Source of the DNA: Anabaena catenula FACHB-362
GTDB lineage: Bacteria > Cyanobacteriota > Cyanobacteriia > Cyanobacteriales > Nostocaceae
NCBI RefSeq assembly: GCF_014698735.1
Contig: NZ_JACJTQ010000004.1
Location: 124,001-188,000 of the forward strand
Direction of reading: 5' to 3'
Length of the DNA: 64,000 nucleotides
Below, in pieces: positions 48,048 to 57,053 of this stretch (position 1 is the first letter of the stretch; every line of letters starts with the position of its first letter). The position numbers and the translations under genes were made by a program. Under the pieces are notes generated by a model. The model saw nothing but the letters and a program-made list of their open reading frames with translations. It had not been told where the DNA came from and searched no databases.

Positions 48048-48149
48048 TCAACGCGAACTAATTTTATTTAGCAAACTCTCATAAATTTGCCAACTAATAC
48101 CTGATAAATGGACGATTTCTTCTGATTGAGTCAAAATTTGGCTAGTCAT
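48048..48149 (-). pseudogene. Remnant of a Uma2-family (DUF820) endonuclease gene
   Basis: A minus-strand frame from ATG 48149 gives MTSQILTQSEEIVHLSGISW, then QIYESLLNKISSR and a stop: the usual N-terminus of cyanobacterial Uma2-family PD-(D/E)XK nucleases, cut after 33 residues. The catalytic region is missing. Confidence 0.6.
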
Positions 48150-48221
48150 GGCGATATCCAAAGTCAGCAGAGCGATCCGATCGCAATCAGCGATAAAATA
48201 TTTCTCTCTACCTTGAATTTA

Positions 48222-48251
48222 TTGTCAATTTCCAAAACGGCGTACTATAAT
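48222..48251 (+). promoter_or_regulatory. Sigma70-type promoter for ssrA
   Basis: TTGTCA (48222-48227) and TATAAT (48246-48251) are spaced 18 bp apart and end 17 bp before the mature tmRNA 5' end at 48269. Confidence 0.75.
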
Positions 48252-48268
48252 AAAAGTGTGAAGCACAT

Positions 48269-48656
48269 GGGGCTTTAACGGTTTCGACAGGTTGGCGAAA
48301 GCTTCTCTGTGATTCAGGTCGAGAGCGAGTCACCTCTCGGAAATCAAAGACTCGAAAAAAAAGTAAATGCGAACAATATCGTAAAATTTGCTCGTCGGGA
48401 AGCTCTAGTAGCAGCCTAAAACACCTCTTACAGGTTCGAGCGTCTCCAGTTTGACTCCGTTAAGGACTAGAGACCTAACCCCAACGGATGCTTCAGTAAG
48501 CGTTCTCTGGTTGGCTTGCTGGCTAAGATTAAATCAGAGCATCCTACGTTCGGGATAATGAACGATTCCCGCCTTGAGGGTCAGAAAGGCTAAACCTGTG
48601 AACGAGCGGTGGGTTAATACCCAATTTGGACATGGGTTCAACTCCCATAAGCTCCA
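48269..48656 (+). ncRNA. ssrA: tmRNA (one-piece)
   Basis: The 5' end GGGGCTTTAACGGTTTCGAC and the 3' end (TTCAACTCCCATAAGCTCC plus A) pair as the tRNA-like acceptor and T arms (GGGGCTT with AAGCTCC). The tag-coding frame at 48369-48419 gives ANNIVKFARREALVAA and a stop, the hydrophobic degradation tag that rescues stalled ribosomes. The 3' CCA is not encoded and must be added. The molecule is continuous, not permuted. Confidence 0.97.
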
Positions 48657-48886
<230 letters not shown>

Positions 48887-50320
48887 CTAGTTTTTCTCAG
48901 GCAGATTTCTAGGTGGAACTAAGCGTCCTTGATAAAACCGTCGTTCTAACCTACCCAAACCAAACCAAATCCCAGCACCACTAATCACAAGCAATGTCAG
49001 AAAACTAATCGTGAAAATATTCGTCTGACCATAAATAAATATCAGCAAGGGAAGCAATGCCCAAACCAACACTGTCACCACAGCTACTCCCACCCGTAAC
49101 CGTTGCAGATTAGCCAGCGCAGTCCGGCAACTAGCACATTTTTCAGTGTGAGAGTGGGATCTATCTAATAAAGCTTCCTTCGGTAAGGGCGGTGGTAGAG
49201 TTTTGCCCGCAAAAGGATCAACACTGTATTGATTCACCCAAGAACGCAACTGAAAGACAAACAAATCTGCCTTAGTTGGCAAATAAAACGCCTTGGTAAA
49301 ATTGTCACTACCACCACGTTCTTCCAGATACCGTTCTTGATGATGCAAGAAAATTTGGTCATCTTCTAAAACGCTATTTTGTCCAATGTGTGAATACCAG
49401 CGTGGAGTCAACTTCAAAAACAGTCCTGGTAATTTGGAAGAAAACTTGAAAGGAAAAATCGCAAATAATCGACATTCTCCCTTGCGAATGGGAGTTGCAT
49501 AAACCACCGTTAAAGTCCTGCCAAACTGTTTAGAAGTCAGGTCATGCCACATTAAACCAGGGGCAATAAAAGTAGTATCTTGCCGTCCTAAAGTTCCTTT
49601 GCGGGGGCCTGCTGCCCAAGTGCCTTTAAATCCCCATTTCCCTGATTCTACAACCTCCAATTCCACAGGCGATACATTAGATCGGTTGCCGACGGTGCGA
49701 TGATGGGTGTAAGGAATGTGACTGGAATCTAAGACGTTTTCCATCAACGTCAAGGCATCATAGGGAATATCTCGAAAAGTATTCAGGCAAATCCAGCCGT
49801 CCGGGTCTTCGTCTAAAATGTCAACAATGGGAACTTTCGTTTTAGCTGCATTCTCCGCAGCACCAGGATAAACAAACAACATTCCTTGGCGAACTGTGGT
49901 CGGGAATAAAGTTGCACAGCCACGTTGAGAAACTTCTGCTTTTCCACCTTCAACTTGCTGGGGAATGCGATCGCATTTTCCTGTTCCTGAAAAAGCCCAA
50001 CCATGATAAGGACATTCTAACAATCCATCCTCGTTAATTCTTCCTTCCGATAGTGGCGCTAACCGATGAGGGCATTGGTCTAGAAATGCTCGCCACATCT
50101 GCTCGTTATTATCCCACCACAAAACCATATCCCTTTCTAGCAAGGTGAAGCGAGTAGGCTGGGATTTGTCTAAATCTTCAACATAATAGACAGGATACCA
50201 AACCTCTTGCCAATCAAAGCGATCTGGGTCGATTCCACCTGCGGGGAGTGCTTCTGTTGTTCTGGGTTGAGATGTGACTGCAAGAGGAGATGCCTCTGAC
50301 TGGATAATACTGTTGGACAT
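48887..50320 (-). CDS. Rieske [2Fe-2S] oxygenase of the PAO/Tic55/ACD1 type
   Basis: The 477-residue protein has an N-terminal Rieske cluster site: Cys83-x-His85 (DQCPHRLAPL) and Cys103-x2-His106 (LLECPYHGWAF). A mononuclear iron site follows with His201 and His206 (LDSSHIPYTHH). The C-terminal part has a CxxC (EKCASCRTAL, near residue 393) and two membrane helices (VVTVLVWALLPLLIFIYGQT; FLTLLVISGAGIWFGLG). This layout is that of pheophorbide a oxygenase, Tic55 and related thylakoid or envelope oxygenases; the CxxC is thought to be thioredoxin-controlled. The likely substrate is a chlorophyll-type or tetrapyrrole compound, but cyanobacterial members are mostly uncharacterised. It diverges from the fibrillin gene, 134 bp apart. 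Confidence 0.85.
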   Translation of the reverse strand: MSNSIIQSEASPLAVTSQPRTTEALPAGGIDPDRFDWQEVWYPVYYVEDLDKSQPTRFTLLERDMVLWWDNNEQMWRAFLDQCPHRLAPLSEGRINEDGLLECPYHGWAFSGTGKCDRIPQQVEGGKAEVSQRGCATLFPTTVRQGMLFVYPGAAENAAKTKVPIVDILDEDPDGWICLNTFRDIPYDALTLMENVLDSSHIPYTHHRTVGNRSNVSPVELEVVESGKWGFKGTWAAGPRKGTLGRQDTTFIAPGLMWHDLTSKQFGRTLTVVYATPIRKGECRLFAIFPFKFSSKLPGLFLKLTPRWYSHIGQNSVLEDDQIFLHHQERYLEERGGSDNFTKAFYLPTKADLFVFQLRSWVNQYSVDPFAGKTLPPPLPKEALLDRSHSHTEKCASCRTALANLQRLRVGVAVVTVLVWALLPLLIFIYGQTNIFTISFLTLLVISGAGIWFGLGRLERRFYQGRLVPPRNLPEKN

Positions 50321-50454
50321 GGTGGAATCAACAATGATTTTGATTTTCTATCCAAAACTAAAGTAACAATTTTTTAATCGCCTTGGCAGATAGATTTCAA
50401 AAATCAGCCGATTGTGTAAAATTGCATCAGTTAAAGCTAAAACATTTTAACACT

Positions 50455-51204
50455 ATGGTAGTAAATACAGGAAAATGTGCAGCAGCTAAAACAGCTTTGC
50501 GTCAGGCATTAGCTGCTTGTGGTGGCAATACCAAGGACAAAACTGTAATTGCTGCTATTGAAAATCTCCAATCTCTCAATCCGACGACAGCACCAGCCCA
50601 CAGTGGTAGTTTAATGGATAGTGAATGGTTGTTGATCAGTGCGCCAAATTTTCCTCAAGGTGAGCAACTTGCAGATGGCAGATATGCCTATACCTTGGGT
50701 CGTTTGGCTTTTAATATGTTTAAACCAACAAAACTAAAAGTGGTGATTGACCGCGTTCTTCAACCTGTGGTTCCATTAGGAAATGGAGAACTGCGAACTC
50801 ATGATATTGTTGTTGAATTTACGACTATTGATGAATCCGTTCCTCAAATATCTGGGATTGTTCGCAACCAAGGAATTTGTCAACCTGTGAGTGATACGGT
50901 GCTGCAAGTGCAATTTACGGGAGGAATTTTAAAACCGCAATCTACAACCCAAATGGAGGAATGGAAGGCGGTTTTTGGTGAGCAAGGTAAGTCTGAAAAA
51001 AGAAGTTGGCAAGATATTGTGATGTCTGGTTTTTTGAGGTTAATGTTTGGTTTAGTTCCTCCGCAAACTATGAATCCAGAAACTGGAGAAGTTACTTTTA
51101 TTATGAATCGTTCTCCCAAAGGACGTTTAGAAATCCTTTATTTAGATGAAGAACTGCGGATTACTCGTGGAGAAAAGGGAACTGTTTTAGTTTGTGAACG
51201 ATGA
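50455..51204 (+). CDS. PAP/fibrillin family protein
   Basis: The 249-residue lipocalin-like protein of the plastid-lipid-associated (fibrillin) type begins VVNTGKCAAAKTALRQALAA after the ATG at 50455, which is preferred over the longer frame from 50383. Typical parts are SLMDSEWLLISAPNFPQGEQ, YTLGRLAFNMFKP, and the C-terminal GRLEILYLDEELRITRGEKG with its usual end VLVCER. Family members associate with thylakoids and bind lipids or quinones, with roles in photoprotection. Divergent from the Rieske oxygenase gene, perhaps sharing a promoter region. Confidence 0.85.
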   Translation: MVVNTGKCAAAKTALRQALAACGGNTKDKTVIAAIENLQSLNPTTAPAHSGSLMDSEWLLISAPNFPQGEQLADGRYAYTLGRLAFNMFKPTKLKVVIDRVLQPVVPLGNGELRTHDIVVEFTTIDESVPQISGIVRNQGICQPVSDTVLQVQFTGGILKPQSTTQMEEWKAVFGEQGKSEKRSWQDIVMSGFLRLMFGLVPPQTMNPETGEVTFIMNRSPKGRLEILYLDEELRITRGEKGTVLVCER

Positions 51205-51486
51205 CAGTATTTACACCTTGGAGAACATCGTTACCAAGTTGCTGATATGCTCACAAACAAAAACGTGTAGCTAGATTTGCTGAAGCATCCTAAGTACCTG
51301 CTAGTAAAAACAGCAGCCAAAGAGGCAGGGGGAAATGACGTTGATCAAGGCTAAATTCGCATAACCACACCTTAATGGACGGACACCACTACCGTTACAA
51401 AGATTAAATTTACTTAATATTTCGTTACGATAAGGTCATTGAGAGAAACAACAAACCTCTCAATGCCCATGTCACAGGTGAACGCC
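51205..51486. other. Interval between the fibrillin and site-2-protease-like genes
   Basis: About 280 bp, mostly AT-rich, without ORF or recognised repeat. Confidence 0.5.
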
Positions 51487-52611
51487 ATGAATAGCACAAT
51501 TCGGGTTGGCAACCTTTTTGGAATACCTTTTTATATACATCCGTCCTGGTTTTTAGTTTTAGGTTTGGTAACTTGGAGCTATAGCAGTGGACTAGCGGCA
51601 CAATTTCCCCAATTAGGTGGGGGATTGCCTTTGGTACTAGGATTGATGACGGCACTGTTGTTATTTGGCTCAGTTGTCGCCCATGAATTAGGACACAGCT
51701 TTGTCGCTATTCGCCAAGGAATTGATGTTAAATCAATTACACTATTTATATTTGGTGGACTGGCAAGCTTAGAAAAAGAATCGTCAACTCCAGGAGCAGC
51801 TTTTTGGGTAGCTATTGCCGGACCAATCGTTAGTTTGATGCTGTTTGCTACGGCGACAACAGTTGGTTTTGCAACTGCTGCATCTGGACCATTGGCTGCT
51901 ATCCTGGGTCTACTAGCTTCTGTTAATTTGACATTAGCTCTGTTTAACCTCATTCCTGGCTTGCCCTTAGACGGAGGGAATATACTGAAAGCAATAGTTT
52001 GGAAAATTACTGGTAAATCCTATAAAGGAGTGGTTGTTGCCAGCCGAATTGGACAAATTTTTGGTTGGTTAGCGATCGCCTCTGGTCTCATTCCTCTACT
52101 ATTATTTGGTAGCTTTGTTAACGTCTGGAACTTGTTAATTGGCTTATTCTTGCTGCAAAATGCTGGTAATGCTGCCCAATTTGCTAGAGTGCAAGAAAAA
52201 CTCACAGGTTTAACAGCAGCGGATGCTGTAAACAACGATAGTCCGATTATCAAAGCGAATTTGAGTTTAAGAGAGTTTGCAGATCAACAACTCTTAAATG
52301 CTCAGGAATACCGCCGGTTTTTGGTGACAGATGAGCAAGGACAATTGTTAGGAGCGATATCAATTGATGACTTGCGAACCATCCCGAATACATTATGGTC
52401 AGAAACTCAAGTCTTCCAAGTAATGAAACCAATTGAGCAGTCTAGCACCGTACAATCGGATAAACCGTTGTTGGAAGTCGTACAGTTACTCGAAACACAA
52501 AAATTATCAGCACTGGCTGTAATTCGTGACAATGGGTTGTTAGTCGGAATTTTACAAAAAGCTGCAATTATCAACTTACTTCAGAAGAAAGTACAAACCA
52601 AATTTGCATAA
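51487..52611 (+). CDS. M50 site-2-protease-type membrane metalloprotease with CBS domains
   Basis: The 374-residue intramembrane zinc protease has HELGH (66-70, VVAHELGHSF) and the third ligand region NLIPGLPLDGGNIL, with about five membrane helices (FYIHPSWFLVLGLVTWSYSS, LLLFGSVVAHE, AFWVAIAGPIVSLMLFATAT and others). The C-terminal ~150 residues form two CBS motifs (QEYRRFLVTDEQGQLLGAIS; LLEVVQLLETQKLSALAVIR) that bind adenine nucleotides and probably control activity. Such proteases cleave regulatory membrane proteins. The start at 51487 (MNSTIRVGNLFGIPFYIHPS) is the family start. The gene is alone. Confidence 0.9.
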   Translation: MNSTIRVGNLFGIPFYIHPSWFLVLGLVTWSYSSGLAAQFPQLGGGLPLVLGLMTALLLFGSVVAHELGHSFVAIRQGIDVKSITLFIFGGLASLEKESSTPGAAFWVAIAGPIVSLMLFATATTVGFATAASGPLAAILGLLASVNLTLALFNLIPGLPLDGGNILKAIVWKITGKSYKGVVVASRIGQIFGWLAIASGLIPLLLFGSFVNVWNLLIGLFLLQNAGNAAQFARVQEKLTGLTAADAVNNDSPIIKANLSLREFADQQLLNAQEYRRFLVTDEQGQLLGAISIDDLRTIPNTLWSETQVFQVMKPIEQSSTVQSDKPLLEVVQLLETQKLSALAVIRDNGLLVGILQKAAIINLLQKKVQTKFA

Positions 52612-53243
52612 TCTCTTCAATTCTCCAAATATAAACTCAAAATTGCCATGAAAAGCAGTTTTGAGTTTTGATGTTTGTAGGTAATACCAATTTTACAGCA
52701 CTTCCCAGTGTCATGAGGTACAACAACCCCACCCCCAACCCCCTCCCCGCAAGCGATGAGGGGGCTATGATGTACCTTATAAAAAAGGAATCCGCTGTAT
52801 GTAAGGCTGCACAGAATTCAGAAATCCATAGATTGATCCATCTTTATCTGTGTTTATCTGCGTACATCTGCGGTCGATTATTCTTGATATTTTATTCTAT
52901 GCAACTTCATATTAATTTGGTATAAGTATTCAGAATACAGAATAGACTGCTACAAGGTTTTGCTGATGGAATTAAAAAGGCAGCTATGTCCCCAGAAATA
53001 AATTTAGGCTAAAAATCACTTTTTTTCATAGGTACAGATTCACAACCAACACCGCCAATTGTTAAATAAGTCCGTGGATAGATGTAGTTAAACTCAACTA
53101 AAGCTAGAGTATATGGCTTTAATAGTAAATAAAAAACCAAGCTGCTAATTACCTTTATACTAAATTGGCAATAAATTATAAAAATAAATTATTTAGCCAT
53201 TTACAATACCATGCAGGCAGCGATTGTTTGGACAGAACAAATA
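52612..53243. other. Interval between the protease and sugar dehydrogenase genes
   Basis: Contains a GC-rich CCCCACCCCCAACCCCCTCC stretch (52727-52746) and family D copy 1. The rest is AT-rich and holds the promoter of the next gene. Confidence 0.55.
52803..52924. repeat. Dispersed repeat family D, copy 1
   Basis: Runs from GGCTGCACAGAAT to TTATTCTATGCAACTTCATA and TTAATTTGGTA. Inverted relative to copy 2 at 54481-54605. Confidence 0.65.
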
Positions 53244-54470
53244 ATGAAACAGACAAAAACTCTTGCAGCCAAATTACTTTTTGGCATAGTTTTACTAGGA
53301 CTTTCTGCTTGCAACTTACCCACAACTGAGTCTGCAAACACTAACAATCAAGAAACACAAACAGCCCAACAAGTCAGCCAACAAACTGCTACTAAAAATC
53401 AAGCCTGTACTTTAGTAGAAAATGGCTTCGGTTCCCAAGGACAGGTAAAACTGCGAGTTGAAGAAGTGGTAACAGGTCTGGAAGTTCCTTGGGGAATAGC
53501 TTTTCTGCCCAATCAAGATATGTTAGTTACCGAACGACCGGGACGAGTTCGCCTCGTGCGGGGTGGTAAACTTGTTACCAAGCCAGTAGCTACTATCAAA
53601 GTAACAGAGAGCGGTGAAGATGGTTTACTTGGTATTGCCACTCATCCTAACTTTGCCAAAAACCGATTTTTCTACATTTACTATACCGCTGATAGAAATG
53701 GGTCACAGGTTAATCGTGTAGAAAGATGGCGACTATCTGAGAATGAACTTACTGCTTCACCAGATAAAGTAATTCTCGACAATATTCCTGTAGCCCAATT
53801 TCACAATGGTGGTCGTATTCGCTTTGGCCCAGATGGAATGCTTTACATTGGCACTGGAGATGCCAGAGAACCGCAAAGTTCCCAGGATGTTAATAGCCTT
53901 GCTGGTAAAATTCTGCGTGTGACACCTGACGGACAAGTACCACCAGATAATCCATTTGCTAAAAATCCTGTCTATATCACCGGGATTCGCAACACTCAGG
54001 GATTTGATTGGCGCGATAAATCGACACTATGGGTGACAGACCACGGACCCAGTGGGGATTTGGGAAGAAGAGGTCACGATGAACTCAGTTTAGCAAGAGC
54101 AGGAGACAATCTGGGCTGGCCTACTATCTACCGTTGTGAATCAAGGAAAGGACTTGTGACTCCGTCGATAGTTTGGCGTGAAGCCTTACCTCCTGGTGGT
54201 GCAGCAATTTACACTGGCAATTCTATTCCTGAATGGAAAGGTAGCTTAATTATTGCCACCCTCCGTTCCCAACACTTGCAGCGTGTTGTTTTCAACCCCA
54301 AATCTCCCCAACAAGTCGAGCGTCATGAGGTGTATTTGCAGGGTAAATATGGACGACTGCGAGAGGCGATTATGGGGACAGATGGTGAATTATATGTCAC
54401 CACCAGTAACTGTGATGGACGAGGAAATTGCCCTCCACAGCAGGACAAAATTCTCCGCATTACCCGATAA
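53244..54470 (+). CDS. PQQ-dependent sugar dehydrogenase-like lipoprotein (glucose/sorbosone dehydrogenase family)
   Basis: The 408-residue protein starts MKQTKTLAAKLLFGIVLLGL and has a lipobox with Cys23 (LSACNL), so it is exported and lipid-anchored. The body is a six-bladed propeller of the soluble glucose dehydrogenase/Asd (YliI) type: VPWGIAFLPNQDMLVTERPG, VTESGEDGLLGIATHPNFAK, HNGGRIRFGPDGMLYIGTGD, GKILRVTPDGQVPPDNPFAK and VTDHGPSGDLGRRGHDELSL. These oxidise aldose sugars with PQQ. The acceptor and true substrate in cyanobacteria are unknown, and PQQ synthesis genes are not in this window. The ATG at 53211 is rejected in favour of 53244, which gives a proper lipoprotein signal. Confidence 0.85.
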   Translation: MKQTKTLAAKLLFGIVLLGLSACNLPTTESANTNNQETQTAQQVSQQTATKNQACTLVENGFGSQGQVKLRVEEVVTGLEVPWGIAFLPNQDMLVTERPGRVRLVRGGKLVTKPVATIKVTESGEDGLLGIATHPNFAKNRFFYIYYTADRNGSQVNRVERWRLSENELTASPDKVILDNIPVAQFHNGGRIRFGPDGMLYIGTGDAREPQSSQDVNSLAGKILRVTPDGQVPPDNPFAKNPVYITGIRNTQGFDWRDKSTLWVTDHGPSGDLGRRGHDELSLARAGDNLGWPTIYRCESRKGLVTPSIVWREALPPGGAAIYTGNSIPEWKGSLIIATLRSQHLQRVVFNPKSPQQVERHEVYLQGKYGRLREAIMGTDGELYVTTSNCDGRGNCPPQQDKILRITR

Positions 54471-54480
54471 GAAGGATTCA

Positions 54481-54605
54481 AAGCAAATTAATATGAAGTT
54501 GCATAGAATAAGATTTCAAAAAGAATTGACCGAACCTAAACGCCGATAAAGACGGATTAATTAATGGGTTTCATGATTCTGTGCAGCCTCATATTAATTT
54601 GCTAT
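54481..54605. repeat. Dispersed repeat family D, copy 2
   Basis: Starts AAGCAAATTAATATGAAGTT and ends CAGCCTCATATTAATTTGCT, so the tips are inverted repeats of AGCAAATTAATATGA. It is the inverted counterpart of 52803-52924. Confidence 0.7.
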
Positions 54606-54658
54606 CACACTATTTTTTATCTGCCCTTCGGACGGATCTGCCTTCTTTCAATGTTTGT

Positions 54659-54856
54659 TTAAAATGTCCCTCTAAATGCTGCATAGGTAAGGCTAATGAT
54701 AAGTGGGACAATGATAGAAACAGCAATAATAAATCCCGTTTTACCAAACTGAATTTTTTGACCATCCGCTTTCAAAAGAGCAATTAAAGCTGCGGTTGCC
54801 ATTAAAATCCAAATGACTCCAAAGATGATAAAGATAGTAAATGCTGAGTCATTCAT
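54659..54856 (-). CDS. Small two-span membrane protein (65 residues), unrecognised
   Basis: Encodes MNDSAFTIFIIFGVIWILMA (first helix), TAALIALLKADGQKIQFGKT (loop) and FIIAVSIIVPLIISLTYAAF (second helix). It has a clear membrane hairpin pattern and a normal start, but no family I can name. The adjacent plus-strand frame (54581-54787) is its antisense and is not taken as a gene. Moderate confidence. Confidence 0.5.
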   Translation of the reverse strand: MNDSAFTIFIIFGVIWILMATAALIALLKADGQKIQFGKTGFIIAVSIIVPLIISLTYAAFRGTF

Positions 54857-55212
54857 ATAGGAATCTGGTTTGATTACTGAATTTACTTGTGTGGGCAGGG
54901 AATAGGGGAGGTAGATATGTAGGATAACATTTCTGGCTTGCAGATTATGACAAATAATTTGTCAAGAAAAGCCAATATCTGTATGATGGTTTAAGGATTT
55001 TAAATTATGCCAAGAAAAATAAATATTTAAGTCGTATTGCATTTGACATAATTAATAATTAGTATATTTTTCTAGTCATAAAATATGCTGAAAAAGAGCA
55101 TTAATTGATACAAGTTGAATTTACCGAAATATATTCTTGATTACAACTTTAAAAAGAATTTAGGAAGAAAATGGATTGAGAAGAGAATATTATTTGGACT
55201 CGGAGACGAATC
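54857..55212. other. Interval upstream of the flv3-like gene
   Basis: AT-rich and non-coding, with no hairpin or repeat that stands out; it must hold the promoter of the flavodiiron pair. Confidence 0.5.
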
Positions 55213-56931
55213 ATGGTAGCGATCTCAGAGAAAGTTCAGCCCCGGTTAACTATACAAACTGTAGAAATTGCCCCTAACACCACGGCGATTCGCTCTCTTG
55301 ATTGGGATCGAGATCGTTTTGATATTGAATTTGGACTGCAAAACGGCACAACCTATAATTCATATTTAATTAGGGGTGAACAAACAGTTTTGATTGATAC
55401 TTCTCACCAGAAGTTTCGTCACCTGTATTTAGAAACCCTCAAAAGTATTGTTAATCCCAAGACAATTGATTACATTATTGTCAGCCACACAGAACCAGAT
55501 CATAGTGGTTTGGTAGAAGACGTATTACAGTTAGCACCGAGAGCAACTGTTTTAGCTTCTAAAGTTGCGTTGCAGTTTTTAGAAGGCTTAGTACATGATC
55601 CTTTTTCCAAGCGAATTGTCAAAAGTGGCGATCGCATCGACCTTGGGAAAGGACATGAAATCGAATTCGTCAGTGCGCCCAATTTACACTGGCCTGACAC
55701 CATTTTCAGCTTTGATCGCCAAACCCAAATCCTCTATACCTGTGATGCATTTGGAATGCATTTCTGCGACAATCGCACCTTTGACGAAGACTTAGAAGCG
55801 ATTGAAGCCGACTTCAGATTTTATTACGATTGCTTAATGGGTCCTAATGCTCGTTCTCTATTGAATGCAATGAAGAGAATGGGTGAACTTGGCAAAATCA
55901 AAATAATTGCTAACGGACATGGCCCATTACTGCATCATAATCTAGATCTGCTGACAGAGTGTTACCAAAACTGGAGCCAAAAACAAGCTACAGCAGAGAC
56001 TGTAGTTGGTTTATTCTATGTCTCAGAATATGGATATAGCGATCGCTTGGCTATGGCCATTTCTGAAGGTATCCAAAAAGCTGGAGTGGGAGTAGAAGTA
56101 ATTAATCTCAACACAGCAGAACTCCAAGAAATTCAAGAACTAGCAGGTAGAGCATCGGGTATTATTATCGGAATGCCTCCAAGTACCTCCGTAGCTGCTC
56201 AAGCTGGGATGAGTTCATTGCTATCAGTCGCCAAAAATAAGCAAGTAGTAGGACTATTTGAATGTTATGGTGGCGATGATGAACCCATTGATACCCTACG
56301 TCGTAAATTTATTGACTTAGGCGTAAAAGAAGGCTTCCCAGCAATTCGGATTAAAGAAGTTCCCAGTGCATCAACCTACCAACTTTGTGGAGAAGCTGGT
56401 ACAGACTTGGGACAATTGATCATGCGAGAACGCAACATCAAACAAATCAAGTCCCTCGACGTGAACATGGAAAAAGCGTTGGGTAGAATTAGCAGCGGCT
56501 TGTATATTGTCACCGCCAAAAAAGGTGATATGAGTGGAGCAATGATCGCTTCCTGGGTAACACAAGCTAGTTTACAGCCTTTAGGGTTCACAATAGCCGT
56601 GGCCAAAGACCGGGCTATTGATAACTTACTCCAATTAGGCGATCGCTTTGTTCTTAATGTTCTGGAAGAAGGAAATTATCAAGACCTGAAAAAGCACTTC
56701 CTCAAGCGTTTACATCCCGGTGCGGATAGATTTGCCGGCGTGAAAACCCAAACCGCTAAAAATGGTTCACCCATTCTTACAGACGCACTCGCATACATGG
56801 AATGTGAAGTTGTCAGCAGCATGGAATGTAGCGACCATTGGATTTTATACTGCACAGTTGAAGATGGACGTGTTTCCAAGCCTGATGGAATCACAGCAGT
56901 ACGCCATCGCAAAGTAGGGAATTACTATTAA
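55213..56931 (+). CDS. flv3: Flavodiiron protein with canonical iron ligands (Flv3-like)
   Basis: This 572-residue cyanobacterial diflavin flavoprotein reduces O2 to water (Mehler-like reaction) with NADPH. Domains in order: metallo-beta-lactamase-like diiron domain (~20-255) with the full ligand set His92-Glu94-Asp96-His97 (IVSHTEPDHSGL), a flavodoxin domain (~262-400, GLFYVSEYGYSDRLA), and a flavin reductase domain (~420-572, LGRISSGLYIVTAKKGDMSG). The canonical ligands and pairing with a non-canonical partner directly downstream fit Flv3 (or Flv4). The absence of an sll0218-type gene between the two favours Flv3-Flv1. In Nostoc an adjacent pair of this order is the heterocyst-specific Flv3B-Flv1B, so the copy here may be that form. 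Confidence 0.85.
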   Translation: MVAISEKVQPRLTIQTVEIAPNTTAIRSLDWDRDRFDIEFGLQNGTTYNSYLIRGEQTVLIDTSHQKFRHLYLETLKSIVNPKTIDYIIVSHTEPDHSGLVEDVLQLAPRATVLASKVALQFLEGLVHDPFSKRIVKSGDRIDLGKGHEIEFVSAPNLHWPDTIFSFDRQTQILYTCDAFGMHFCDNRTFDEDLEAIEADFRFYYDCLMGPNARSLLNAMKRMGELGKIKIIANGHGPLLHHNLDLLTECYQNWSQKQATAETVVGLFYVSEYGYSDRLAMAISEGIQKAGVGVEVINLNTAELQEIQELAGRASGIIIGMPPSTSVAAQAGMSSLLSVAKNKQVVGLFECYGGDDEPIDTLRRKFIDLGVKEGFPAIRIKEVPSASTYQLCGEAGTDLGQLIMRERNIKQIKSLDVNMEKALGRISSGLYIVTAKKGDMSGAMIASWVTQASLQPLGFTIAVAKDRAIDNLLQLGDRFVLNVLEEGNYQDLKKHFLKRLHPGADRFAGVKTQTAKNGSPILTDALAYMECEVVSSMECSDHWILYCTVEDGRVSKPDGITAVRHRKVGNYY

Positions 56932-57053
56932 TAGGGAATAGGGAATAGGTGATAGGTGATAGATAATTCTCCAAATTACCTATTACCCATTACCTATTTT
57001 GAAATTTGAATTGCAATGCACAGATATTTTCCTGCAAGTATTTCATAATTATT

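Noticed and set aside
52668-52925. 85-residue plus-strand frame
   Set aside because: It runs through a GC-rich repeat and family D copy 1; composition follows the repeats.
54581-54787. 68-residue plus-strand frame
   Set aside because: It overlaps the small two-span membrane protein on the other strand and has no protein-like pattern of its own.
57006-57053. TTG start giving a longer Flv1-like protein
   Set aside because: The added residues (MNCNAQIFSCKYFIII) do not resemble family N-termini; TTG is a rare start and a better ATG follows at 57054.
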